Shown: in pieces, positions 28,579 to 37,760 of the stretch
How positions within the stretch are numbered: the stretch's first letter is position 1
Layout: every line of letters starts with the position of its first letter
DNA from: Paraoerskovia sediminicola
GTDB lineage: Bacteria; Actinomycetota; Actinomycetes; Actinomycetales; Cellulomonadaceae
Direction: 5' to 3'
DNA length: 64,000 bases
Assembly (NCBI RefSeq): GCF_030296575.1
Contig: NZ_AP027729.1
Location: 1,116,001-1,180,000 of the forward strand
The notes under the pieces: model-generated
What the model saw: the letters and a program-made list of their open reading frames with translations, nothing else
Databases searched by the model: none
Told to the model about the DNA's origin: nothing
Program-made: the position numbers and the translations under genes

Positions 28579-29229
28579 TCAGCGCAGCCGGAACACGTAC
28601 GCGAACGCCGGCCTCGTGTACGCGATGCCCTTGCCGGCGGCGCGGATGAGCTCGGCGTCCGCGGCCGCCGGCTTCTTCGGCACGAGGTACGTGTCGAGCC
28701 CCTCGCGGTCCAGGCGGTAGTCGTCGCCGCGGTGCTGGACGGCGGCGACGAACTCGAGGCTCTCGTCGAGCGCTGCGAGGCTCGCGTCGCCGTGGCTCGC
28801 GTTGGCGAGGAACAGCCCGCCGGGCGCGAGGTGGCGCCGAGGGTGGTCCCACGTGGGTCCGGCGTAGAGCGAGACGATCAGGTCGAACGCGGCGTCGGGC
28901 ACCGGGAGGTGCGACACGTAGTCGGCCTCGAGGAACTCCACGTCCTCCCCGGCGCCGGCTCCGGTCCGGCCCGCCAGGTCGGCCGCCACCCGGTCCGGGT
29001 CGGCGAAGTACCGCGCCGCGCGCCGGTCGAGGTCGACGTACGTGACCGACCGGATCGCCGCCGAGGGCGCGAGGTCGAGGTAGCTGCCGAGGTACAGGGC
29101 GCGCTCGGTGCCGAACGCAGCGACCACCTCCGTGAACAGAGAGGTCCGGTCCCCGATGGTCTCCCGATAGGTCGCCCACGAGGGAAGGGGGCGCTGCGCC
29201 GTCCGCCGGTCATGCGCCCATCGTCCCAT
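28579..29229 (-). CDS. SAM-dependent methyltransferase-like protein
   Basis: A 216-residue Rossmann-fold protein. LYLGSYLDLAPSAAIRSVTYVDLDRRAARYF corresponds to motif I and the following acidic strand, and AFDLIVSLYAGPTWDH to motif II. The glycine-rich GxGxG of motif I is replaced by GSYLD, so cofactor binding may be altered. The C terminus contains YRLDREGLDTYLVPKK. It lies 24 bases after the MFS gene stop and is probably co-transcribed with it. The substrate is unknown. Confidence 0.7.
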   Translation of the reverse strand: MGRWAHDRRTAQRPLPSWATYRETIGDRTSLFTEVVAAFGTERALYLGSYLDLAPSAAIRSVTYVDLDRRAARYFADPDRVAADLAGRTGAGAGEDVEFLEADYVSHLPVPDAAFDLIVSLYAGPTWDHPRRHLAPGGLFLANASHGDASLAALDESLEFVAAVQHRGDDYRLDREGLDTYLVPKKPAAADAELIRAAGKGIAYTRPAFAYVFRLR

Positions 29230-29253
29230 CACGTCGGTCGCGCGGGCGGGCTG

Positions 29254-30492
29254 TCACCGCCCCGTCGGCAGGTGCTTGCGGTAGTTGGCCAGCAGCACGA
29301 ACGTCGTCAGGACGGCGAGCGCGACGAGCACCGACAGCAGCACGGTCACGGGGACCCACTGCGACAGCGACGAGAGGATCGCCGGGACGAGGAACCCGCA
29401 GTAGGACACCGCGTAGAACACCCCGGTGAGGCCGGCGAGGTCCTCGGGCTCCGCGATGCGCTGGACCTCGAGGAGGCTCGAGACCAGGCCGAAGCCGATC
29501 GCGACGCCCACGACCACGGCGGCCACGACGCCCAGCACGAGCGAGTCCCGGGCGACGGCGACGACCACGAGGGAGAACCCCACGACGGTCACGGCGAGGC
29601 ACGCGACGAGCCCGCGTGCGCTGTCCGGCGAGTCGAGGCGCTTCGCGAACGGCTGGACCAGCGCAGCGACGACGAGCGTGAGGACGGTCAGCAGCGTGGC
29701 ATAGCCGAGGCCCCAGTCGCCCGAGGCGTCGGAGAGCAGGACCGGCAGGTAGCCGTAGGCGATCGCGGCGCCGCCGAGCAGCCACGGTGACGCGACGAGC
29801 ACGACGTGGGTGAACCGCTTGTGCCCGGCGGCAGGGATCTTGAGCTGGTTCCAGAGTGGGCCCTGCGTACCGCCGGTGGTGCTGGTCTCCGGGACGCTGC
29901 GGAGGATCACCAGGAACGGGAGGGTCACGACCACGTGGATCACGAACGGCAGCCACTCCCCCATCGAGCTGAACTGCGCGATCAGGCCCGCGACGAGCGC
30001 CCCGACCGCCGAGCCGAGCGTGAACGCCAGCGACGCCCGACGAGCCCCCGCCTGAGGGTCGGCGGCGAGGTCGTACGGCCCCTCCGACAGCTCCTTGAGC
30101 CAGCTGTTGCCGACCGCCATCGCGATACCCACGGTCGCCCCGGCGAACCAGCGCCCGACGAAGATCCCGGTGGTGCCGTACTCGGAGAACGCGAGGCTGA
30201 CGCTCGCGAGGATCGCCGCGACCGTCCCGGCGTACATGAGGGGCTTGCGGCCGTGCCGGTCGGAGAGGCTGCCGGCGAGCAGCAGCGCCGGGGCGAGACC
30301 GAAGACGTAGATGCCGAGGAACTCGTTCACCACGGTCGTCGAGTAGTTCTGGACCTGCTTGTAGAGGAGCAGCAGCGGGGTGAACTGGTTCCCGGCGTAC
30401 GAGCAGATGAAGATCAGCCAGAAGACCACGAGCCAGGGCTTGCGCGCTGCGGCGGCGCCACGGCGCGCGACGTCCCCACCGGACGAGGTCAC
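29254..30492 (-). CDS. MFS transporter
   Basis: A 412-residue transporter with 12 predicted helices. The TM2-TM3 loop SLSDRHGRKPLM matches the MFS motif A (GxxxDRxGRR). The GTG start at 30490-30492 overlaps the stop of the GntR gene by 4 bases (GTGA). With the upstream GntR regulator it forms a regulator/transporter pair, and the downstream methyltransferase may share the transcript. The substrate cannot be inferred from the sequence. Confidence 0.9.
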   Translation of the reverse strand: MTSSGGDVARRGAAAARKPWLVVFWLIFICSYAGNQFTPLLLLYKQVQNYSTTVVNEFLGIYVFGLAPALLLAGSLSDRHGRKPLMYAGTVAAILASVSLAFSEYGTTGIFVGRWFAGATVGIAMAVGNSWLKELSEGPYDLAADPQAGARRASLAFTLGSAVGALVAGLIAQFSSMGEWLPFVIHVVVTLPFLVILRSVPETSTTGGTQGPLWNQLKIPAAGHKRFTHVVLVASPWLLGGAAIAYGYLPVLLSDASGDWGLGYATLLTVLTLVVAALVQPFAKRLDSPDSARGLVACLAVTVVGFSLVVVAVARDSLVLGVVAAVVVGVAIGFGLVSSLLEVQRIAEPEDLAGLTGVFYAVSYCGFLVPAILSSLSQWVPVTVLLSVLVALAVLTTFVLLANYRKHLPTGR

Positions 30493-31117
30493 AGCGCTCC
30501 TCGGTACCGAGCGACGTGCTCGCCGAGCACGGCGGCGTACGCGACGTCGTCCGACGCCCCGAGCGCCGACCTGAGCCGCTCGTGGTCGTCGAGGGACCCG
30601 GCGAGGTCGCCGGCGCGCACCGCCAGCAGGTGGTGGCGCAGGCGCTGCTGGTGGTCCCGGAGCCGGGCGTAGAAGTCGGCGACCAGCGCGTTGCCGGCAT
30701 GGTCGACGACCGCCGCGTGGAAGGCGTCGTCGGCCGCGACGAAGCGTCGGACGTCGCCGCTCGCCACGTGCGCGCGCATCTCGGCGAGCTGCCGGTCGAG
30801 ATCCGGGAGGACGGCGGCGGTGCGGCTGTCCCGGACGATCCGGCGGGCGGCGCTCGCCTCGAGCGCCTCACGGGCCTCGATCACGTCGGTCGGCTCCCCG
30901 GCGGGGACGGGGACCACGACGGCTCCCCGACGGGACTCGAGGCTCAGGAGGCGCTCGGCCGACAGTCGCAGGAACGCCTCGTGGACCGGGGTGCGGCTGA
31001 GACCGATCTCGGCGCCGACCTGCGCCTCGCTGAGCAGAGCACCCCCGGCAGCTCTCCGGTGATGATGCGGCTCTTGACGTGCTCGTAGGCACGGTCGACG
31101 GCGGGTGGCTGGGGCAT
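30489..31117 (-). CDS. GntR family regulator, FadR/FCD type (one frame break)
   Basis: About 209 residues. The N-terminal winged helix begins AYEHVKSRIITGELP and continues SEAQVGAEIGLSRTPVHEAFLRLSAERLL. An all-helical FCD effector domain follows, with AREALEASAARRI, ADDAFHAAVVDHAGN and HHLLAVRAGD. The frame breaks in the C run 31042-31046; one added base restores the junction before LLSEAQVG. A twin palindromic repeat 16 bases before the ATG is the likely operator. The stop overlaps the MFS start, so the protein should control that transporter and itself. Confidence 0.88.
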
Positions 31118-31132
31118 GCCCTCATCCTACTG

Positions 31133-31157
31133 CTTGCATGCAAGGTTGCATGCAAGG
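31133..31157. promoter_or_regulatory. Tandem GntR operator
   Basis: TTGCATGCAAGG occurs twice in direct, uninterrupted tandem (31134-31157), each unit holding the perfect palindrome TTGCATGCAA. The array lies 16 bases before the GntR gene ATG. The TTGCATGCAA core is a typical FadR/FCD-type GntR site, and the 12-bp spacing is close to one helical turn. Confidence 0.75.
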
Positions 31158-31185
31158 CATCTTCCACGGGGCACGCGAACGCCCG

Positions 31186-31217
31186 GCCCCGCAGTGGCAC
31201 GATCACCACCGCGGGGC
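31186..31217 (-). terminator. Stem-loop after the surface-protein gene
   Basis: GCCCCGC/GCGGGGC outer arms and GTGG/CCAC inner arms are interrupted by one A-C mismatch and enclose an 8-base loop. It begins about 30 bases beyond the stop of the minus-strand surface-protein gene. Confidence 0.55.
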
Positions 31218-31246
31218 TGGGCGACTACGGTCCCCGTCGGTCGACC

Positions 31247-33912
31247 TCAGCTCTCCCGGCGCCGACGCGCCACGATGAGCAGGAGCAGGGCGCCCGCCAG
31301 CACGAACGCGAGGGCGACCAGCCCCATCGCGAGCGCGTCACTCCCGGTCTGGGCGAGGTTCACGACCGAACCGTGCGGCGTGGGCGCCGGCGTCCTCTCG
31401 ACCTTCGTCGGAGGGGTGACCGTCCGGTTGACGGTCGTGGTGCCCGTCGTGGTCGGCGGGACGGTCGTGGTGCCCGTCGTGGTCGGCGGGACCGTGGTCG
31501 GCGGGACGACGGTGTTACCGACCAGCGTCGGCGGCACCAGGTGCGGCGTCGCCACCGGGGTCGGCGTCGGGACCTGGTTCGGCACGAGCACCGGAGCCTG
31601 CGGCAGCGTCGGCGGCACCAGGTTCGGCGTCGCCACCGGAGTCGGGGTCGGGGTCTGACCCGGGACGAGCACCGGAGCGTTCGGCAGGGTCGGCGGCACC
31701 ATGCCCGGCGTCGCCACCGGAGTCGGCGTCGGGGTGGCCTGAGGAGCCGTGGGCGCCGTCGGCGGGGCCACGGTCGGGGCGTTCGGGTTCAGCGGCGGGA
31801 CGGTGTAGTTGCCCGGCGTGGGTGTCGGCGTCGGGTCGGTGGGCCGCTGCGGCGGCACGGCGTCGGGGTTCGGGACGAGCGTGGTCGGGTTCTCGAGCGC
31901 GATCCGCACCTGACCGTGGCCACGCCTGACGACGATGGACCGCCCCACGATGTCGTTGCCGTCACCGGTGAACTCGGGGGTGCCGAACCACACGCCGTCG
32001 ACGGTGGCCTCGCGCTCGGTGAGCGTCACGTCCGCTCCGACGGGGATGTCCCGGATGGACTGCCCCTTGCCGTCCGCGACGTGCAAGGTCCCGGTCCGTG
32101 CGGTGGCGCCCTGGCCGAACGACCAGTCGACGTCGAACGTCGTGTCCCCGACGAGCTTCTCGCCACCGCCGGTGACGTCCTTGGTGAGCCTCAGGTCCCA
32201 GACCGGGGATCCCGACGCGCTGCCACCGGCGGACATCGTGTACTTGACCGTGGCGCTGCTCTGGGGGTGCTGGCGTGCGAGGCGCTCGTCGCCGTCACGC
32301 TGTTCTGGAACTGCTCGCCGTCCGTGGCGTCCCGAGGGAGGTCGGTCGTGTAGGTGAGCACGTACCGACCGCCGTCGACGCGGCAGCTCTGGTCGCTGAT
32401 CGCGACGGTGATGATGTGGTTCTCGGCGTCCGTGTCGTCCGTGGTCACCGCGAAAGCGCTGGCAGGCAGGTCCTTGCCCCTGCCGAGGATCTCGCACCGC
32501 AGCTTCGCGGACCCCGGGACCAGGCTCATCCGCTCCGGCTTGTCGGTGATGGTGGCGGTACCGCTACCGAGGCCCTCGGCAGTCAGGTGCACGGTCCAGT
32601 CGGCGCGGCGGTGGCTGCTGTCGACCTTGCCGGACTTCGAGAGCTGTGCCGGCGGCTTCCACGTCTGCGAGGCGTGCACCTCGGGGAGACCCTTGATCGT
32701 CGCGGAGTTGCGGACCGTCAGGTCCTGGTGCGACCCGGACGGGAGCTGCGTCTTGTAGTTGACCTGGTACGTGCCGTCGCAGTGAGCATCGGTGATCGTG
32801 AGATCCATGCCGTGCGCGGTCTGAGCCACGCTGAAGTCCCTGGAGGAGCGCAGCGTCGACCAGCGGCCCTCGTGGACCGCGTGGCAGCGGACCTGGAGCG
32901 AGCCCTCGTCGAGCCGGACGCCGGTGTCGGCCCACGAGTCGTGGACGACGAGGCCGTGCTCGGTGCGAGCCGACGCCGGCGCCTCGATGCGCCACGCCAT
33001 GGTCTGCCTGGTGGTGTCGACGCCCCGGCCCAGCTTCTTGGGTGAGGTGGCCGGGGTGTAGTCGCTGCGCGTGTTGTTGTGGTGGTTCGACGGCGGCCTC
33101 TGGGGCTCCGCGGGCTGCGGCTCCACGACCAGCTGCAGCGTGCGGCTGACGCCGGGCGCCACCGTCACGTCGACCTGGCCGGTGCTCTCGACCCGCTGCG
33201 CCCGCACGCTGAGCCAGAGGTCGCCCTCGACGTTCGCGTGGTTCACGGCGTAGTCCGTCGTCGTGCACTCGACGTGGGCGTCCCGGACCGTGCAGGTCGC
33301 GGCCACGGCAGAGCCGTCCCTGAGGTCGAAGTCGGGGATCGTCCCGAGCTTCAGCAGGTCGGGCACGGTCAACCCGAACCGGGTGCCGGCGACGGTGCCC
33401 TTCGGCAGCGACCACTTGGCGTCGAGCTTCAGAGTCCCGCCGTCCCGGACGGTCTGCGTGCTGGCGGTGATGCTCCGGATGGCGTCGATCCAGTCGGGAG
33501 CCGGTGCGGGCGCGGCGTCCGCCGCGGGAGCGGGCTCGGACGCCGGCTCAGGAGCAGGTTCCGACGTCGGCTCAGCGGTCGGCTCAGGAGCGGGTTCCGA
33601 GGACGCCTTCGCGGCGGGCTCGGGGGAGGCCTCCGAGGTCGGCTCCGCGGTGGGCTCGACGCTCGGCTGAGCGGTCGGCTCGGGCGCCGCCTGCGCTGCA
33701 TCCGCCGACCCGTCCGTCGCGGGCGAGTCCTGCTGACCGTCGTCGGGAGCAGTCACGAGCGACCCCGTGGCCGTCGGCTGGTTCGTGGGCGCCGTGTCGG
33801 CGGCGAGCGCCGGGCCCCCTACTGCGGTGAGGGCGGCGATGCAGAGGGACGCTGCGGCGATCCGCAGCCCTCCGCGTCGACCTGTGCCCGTGGTCCCGAT
33901 CCGGTGTGACAT
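31247..33912 (-). CDS. Wall-anchored surface protein with DUF5979-type domain and LAxTG sorting signal (one frame break)
   Basis: Secreted adhesin-like protein of about 888 residues. A signal peptide ends at ALAAD (about residue 37), and an 80-residue Ala/Glu/Pro-rich stalk follows. Several beta-sandwich modules then lead to a DUF5979-like domain (VWDLRLTKDVTGGGEKL), usual in actinobacterial cell-surface proteins. A Pro-Thr-Val-rich stalk contains near-repeats built on PTPTPVATP and VPPTL. The C terminus carries NLAQTG, a hydrophobic helix and RRRRES, a class E-type LAxTG sortase signal. The frame breaks in the G run 32263-32267; one added base restores ASTPQSSATVKYTM. The ATG has a GGAGGA ribosome site. 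No sortase gene is in the window. The ligand is unknown. Confidence 0.88.
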
Positions 33913-34415
33913 GACGTACTCCTCCAGCTCTCCGAGGTCTTTCGACGTGGGGCCCGAGGAGGGCCGGTCACGTGACCGGCCCTGGTCCAGCGGGTGACCG
34001 ATCGGCCACCCGGTGCGCGATCTGCGTCGCGCTGCGATACGTCTATTTATACGCCCGAGTTGCGCGTTTGGGAGGTCGTTTGGCGTATCGAAACTCGATA
34101 CGTTGCCGAACCGTTACCTAGGGCCGATTTTGTCTCGAAGGGCAAGACGACGGCGATCACGGATGCCGTCTCCGGCCCGCCATTACACCGAAAACGAGCC
34201 AACCCGTGCGACGTCTCACGATGCGGGATCGTTCGTGGACCTGCTGGTCGCGGTCGAACACGATGGCCGTTTCGGGGTAGAGCCGGACGAGACGATATCG
34301 TGAAAAAGATTCGCCGCAATGCGACACGCCGAACGACCGGATCGACGCCGCCCCGTCACCGCCCCGCGGCCGCCCAGCAGCCACCCCGTCGTCACCCGGT
34401 AGTCATACTGGAGCC
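33913..34415. other. Long AT-richer divergent intergenic region with a CGATACG dyad
   Basis: This 503-base gap between the surface-protein and MFS genes is visibly less GC-rich than its surroundings. CGTATCG-N5-CGATACG forms a perfect 7-bp dyad at 34084-34102, and a further CGATACG lies at 34035-34041 beside the AT-rich stretch CTATTTATACG. No conserved coding sequence is evident. It probably holds promoters for both flanking genes and binding sites for an unidentified regulator. Confidence 0.45.
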
Positions 34416-35627
34416 GTGCCAACATCCCCGCCGCCTCCCGGCGGCGCACGCCGCGCGTTCCACGAACCGGGCTCCGTCAAGGCCGCGTGGCGAGGGCTCA
34501 TCGCGCTCAGCGTCGCGACGTTCGTCGCGATCACGACGGAGGTGCTGCCCGTCGGCCTGCTCCCCCAGATCAGCGCCGGGGTTGGGGTCACGGAGGCGCG
34601 GGCGGGGCTGCTCGTGAGCGTGTACGCCCTTCTCGTCGCGGCGCTCGCGCTACCGCTGACGGTCCTGACCCGTCGACTGCCCCGCAAGCCGCTGGTCCTC
34701 GCAACCCTGCTCTCGTACGCGGCGTCGAACGTGCTCGTCGCCGTGGCACCGAGCTTCGCCGTCCTCGCTGCGGGCCGCGCCCTCGGCGGTGTCACGCACG
34801 CCGTGTTCTTCTCGATCAGCATCGGCTACGCCTCCCGCCTGGTGCGTCCCGAGTTCACCGGTCGCGCCCTGACGATCGCGACGGTCGGCGGGTCCGCCGG
34901 GTTCGTGCTCGGCGTCCCGCTCTCCACGTCGCTCGGCACCGCGCTCGGGTGGCGGGCCGCCTTCGTCGTCCTGGCCGTCGCCTGCGCCCTGACGGCGGCC
35001 CTCGTCATCGCGCTCCTGCCGCCGGTCTCGACCGTGCCCACCGCACAGGCGTCGGACGACGCACCCCGCCCCGGGCGCGGGCGCCTCGCCGTGGTCTCGG
35101 TGACCAACGCGGTGACGTTCCTCGGTCAGTACACGGTCTACACCTACGTGTCCGTGATCCTCATCGGCGCCGGCCTCGCGGAGACGGCCGTCGGGCCCGT
35201 GCTCCTCGGGTTCGGCGCCGCGGGACTGATCGGGGTCTGGTACGCCGGTGCGACGGTCGACCGACGGCCTCGCGCCGGCCTGATCGGGGCGCTCGGCGGC
35301 GTCACGCTCGGGCTGCTCGTCGTCTGGGCAGCGTTCCCGAGCCTCGGCGGCGTGCTGGCTGCGGGCATCGTCTGGCTCGCGATGTTCGGGTCGATCCCCG
35401 CCATCACGCAGGCTGCCGCGATCCGCACGCGGGGCGCGTCACCCGACATCACGGGCGCGCTGATCAACTCGTCGGCCAACCTCGGGATCGGCGCCGGCGC
35501 CGCTCTCGGGTCGACGGTGCTCGCGTCGTCCGGCATCGAGACCCTCACGCTCGTCGGCGCGGCGCTCATGGCCGTCGCCACGCTGATGGTCCTCGTCGCG
35601 CGCAGCACGTTCCCGGCCCGCCCCTGA
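34416..35627 (+). CDS. MFS transporter, DHA1 family (SotB/AraJ-like)
   Basis: A 403-residue transporter with 12 helices. FVAITTEVLPVGLLPQI in TM1 and GRALGGVTHAVFFSISIGYASRLV in TM4 to the following loop are typical of the sugar-efflux/AraJ branch of the drug:H+ antiporter-1 family. The GTG start has CTGGAG 6 bases upstream. It stands alone between the surface-protein gene and a convergent two-component system. The substrate is unknown. Confidence 0.88.
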   Translation: MPTSPPPPGGARRAFHEPGSVKAAWRGLIALSVATFVAITTEVLPVGLLPQISAGVGVTEARAGLLVSVYALLVAALALPLTVLTRRLPRKPLVLATLLSYAASNVLVAVAPSFAVLAAGRALGGVTHAVFFSISIGYASRLVRPEFTGRALTIATVGGSAGFVLGVPLSTSLGTALGWRAAFVVLAVACALTAALVIALLPPVSTVPTAQASDDAPRPGRGRLAVVSVTNAVTFLGQYTVYTYVSVILIGAGLAETAVGPVLLGFGAAGLIGVWYAGATVDRRPRAGLIGALGGVTLGLLVVWAAFPSLGGVLAAGIVWLAMFGSIPAITQAAAIRTRGASPDITGALINSSANLGIGAGAALGSTVLASSGIETLTLVGAALMAVATLMVLVARSTFPARP

Positions 35628-35706
35628 CCTGCCTATCGGATGCCTGTGCCTGTGCCCGGCCTCCGCTCGGGCCTGTGCTCCGCCGGCACCGGGTCGCGAG
35701 CAGCGA

Positions 35707-36332
35707 TCAGTCGGGGATGAGGCGCTGCCGACGGGCCGCGGCGACTGCCGCCGTCCGCGAGTCGACGCCGAGCTTGTCGTACACGTGCGCGAGATGGGAC
35801 TTCACCGTCGCCCGCGACAGGAACAGCTCCCTGGCGATCGCCTCGTTCGACCGACCCTGGGCGACGTGCTCCAGGACCTCGAGCTCGCGCAGCGTCAGGG
35901 AGACCCCCGGCGCCCGGAGCCGACCGAGCAGACGGCGCTGGACGGTGGGGCCGAGCGCGGTCTCCCCGCCGCGGCCGCGCGGATCGCCGCCGCGAGCTCG
36001 GCCGTCGGCGCGTCCTTGAGCAGGTACCCGCTGGCCCCCGCCTCGATGGCGGCGAGGATGTCGGCGTCGGAGTCGTAGGTCGTCAGGATCAGCACCGGCG
36101 GGCCGCCGGCGGCGACGATCTGGCGCGTCGCAGCAGCGCCCCCGAGTCGGCCTTCGCCGAACCTCAGGTCGAGCAGCAGCACGTCGGCCGCGATGCCTTC
36201 GAGCACATGCTCGACGAGCTCCTCGGCGGTCTCGTGCTCGGCCACCACCCTCATGTCGTCCTGCCCGTCGAGGACTGCGCGCAGGCCCGCGCGGACCACG
36301 GGATGGTCGTCGGTGAGGGCGACGGCGATCAT
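35707..36332 (-). CDS. NarL/LuxR-type response regulator (one frame break)
   Basis: About 208 residues. The receiver domain has the acidic pair D8-D9 and phospho-acceptor D55 in VLLLDLRFGE, with K in LLKDAPTAEL. A LuxR helix-turn-helix follows: LTLRELEVLEHVAQGRSNEAIARELFLSRATVKSHLAHVYDKLGV. The frame breaks in the C run 35964-35967; one added base restores AAAGETALGPTVQRRLL between the two domains. The ATG overlaps the histidine kinase stop by 4 bases, making a cognate pair. Confidence 0.9.
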
Positions 36333-37615
36333 CGGGAGACCTCGGGCTCGTCGACCGGGAGCAGGACCGCCACGGCCGTGCCGTCGCCGGGGTCCGACTC
36401 GACCGTGAAGCTCCCGCCCAGCTCGACCGCCCGCGAGCGCATCGACGCGAGGCCGAACCCGCCGTCCGACCGCGCCTCCCCGCCGTGGGTCGCGTCCGCC
36501 TCCGCGTCCTCCTCCGCGTCCTCCTCCGCCGCCGCCGGCGCTCCCGTCCCGACGCCGTCGTCGACGACGTCGAGCGCGACGGCGTCGCCCAGGTCGCTGA
36601 CCGTCACGGTCACCCGGCTCGCCCGGGCGTGCTGGACGACGTTCGCGAGCGCCTGCTGCGCGATCCTCAGGAGCGCGGTCTCGACGGAGGCGGGCAGCAC
36701 CCGATCGAGACCGGCGGTGGACACCTCGACGCGCAGCCCGCCGACGCCCCGGTAGCGACCGGCAACCCGCTCGAGGGCGGCCGCGAGGCTGCCGTCGGCG
36801 AGATCGCCGGGGGCCAGGGCGCGGACGACGCGGCGCGCCTCGGCGAGGTTGTCCTGCGCGGTGCGGCGCGCCTGCTCGACCGACGCCCGGGCGAGGTCGT
36901 CGTCGCGGCCGACCGCGCCGTCCGCGACCCGCAGCACGAGCTCGATCGCCGAGAACCCCTGGGCGAGCGTGTCGTGGATCTCGCGGGCGAGGCGCTCGCG
37001 CTCTGCGGCCACCGCCCGCTCGCGCTCGGTCACGGCCAGGTCGGCCCGAGCGGCGACCAGCTCGTCGAACAGCCGTTGGCGCTGCTCGCCCTCGCGGACG
37101 AGGGCCTCGAGACCGAGGACCACACCGACCGCGACCGCACCACCGAGGGTGGGACCGAGGACGTCGCCCACGTCGGTCCGGCCGAGCATCACGCTCGGGA
37201 TCGCGACGCAGAGGGCGACCGTCGCGACGACCGCGACGACGCCGCGGTGCGGGCCGAGCACGTGCATCTGCAGCACCATGAGCGGGAACGCGATCCACAG
37301 CGCCCACGGGTCGAGCACCTGGAGGCCCGCCCAGAGCGTCGTCAGCGCAAGGATCCACGCGCCGTCCGGCCACCACGCACGCCGGGGCGCCGAGATCGAA
37401 CGGTCCTGCACCCGGACCCAGCGGCGGCCCGCCGCATACACGACGAGGAACACCAGCCCGACGGCCGTCGCGACGGGCGCCCACCCGTCGGGCAGGAACG
37501 CCCCGAACGCCGAGCTCACCCGCCACAGGGCGAAGGCGACCAGGCCGACGGTCAGGACGTCGAGGCCGAGCCACAGCGCCCGGACCGTCGAGAGTGCCGG
37601 GTGGCGAGGAGGCAT
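36329..37615 (-). CDS. Sensor histidine kinase, NarL-partner type
   Basis: About 428 residues. Six hydrophobic segments fill the N-terminal half with no extracellular domain, so the signal is probably sensed in the membrane. The HisKA_3 box is ERLAREIHDTLAQGFSAIEL with phospho-acceptor H214, and the ATPase domain has NVVQHARASRVTVTVS and GGFGLASMRSRAVELGG. An acidic Ala/Glu/Asp insert interrupts the ATPase domain near the G1 box, which may be species-specific. The start at MPPRHP was chosen over one 24 codons upstream, since the extra residues are not family-like. It is divergent from the FtsX/LolD-type ABC genes, suggesting these respond to cell-envelope stress. Confidence 0.9.
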   Translation of the reverse strand: MPPRHPALSTVRALWLGLDVLTVGLVAFALWRVSSAFGAFLPDGWAPVATAVGLVFLVVYAAGRRWVRVQDRSISAPRRAWWPDGAWILALTTLWAGLQVLDPWALWIAFPLMVLQMHVLGPHRGVVAVVATVALCVAIPSVMLGRTDVGDVLGPTLGGAVAVGVVLGLEALVREGEQRQRLFDELVAARADLAVTERERAVAAERERLAREIHDTLAQGFSAIELVLRVADGAVGRDDDLARASVEQARRTAQDNLAEARRVVRALAPGDLADGSLAAALERVAGRYRGVGGLRVEVSTAGLDRVLPASVETALLRIAQQALANVVQHARASRVTVTVSDLGDAVALDVVDDGVGTGAPAAAEEDAEEDAEADATHGGEARSDGGFGLASMRSRAVELGGSFTVESDPGDGTAVAVLLPVDEPEVSR

Positions 37616-37760
37616 GCAGGTCAACCTACCCAGCCGGGACGCGCGCGCATCGGCCGAAAGGTGGAGGAGCACCTCGCCCGCGCGCATGGTGCCGCGGCGT
37701 CAGAAACAGGCGATGGTGGGCACAGCACCCGAGAATCACCCGAGCTGCCCTGGAGGCACG

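Noticed and set aside
34013..34303. Possible decayed acyl-carrier-like fragment (FVDLLVAVEHDGRFGVEPDE) in the AT-richer gap
   Set aside because: The likeness is short, lacks the DSL phosphopantetheine site and has no ribosome site, so chance is the simpler reading.
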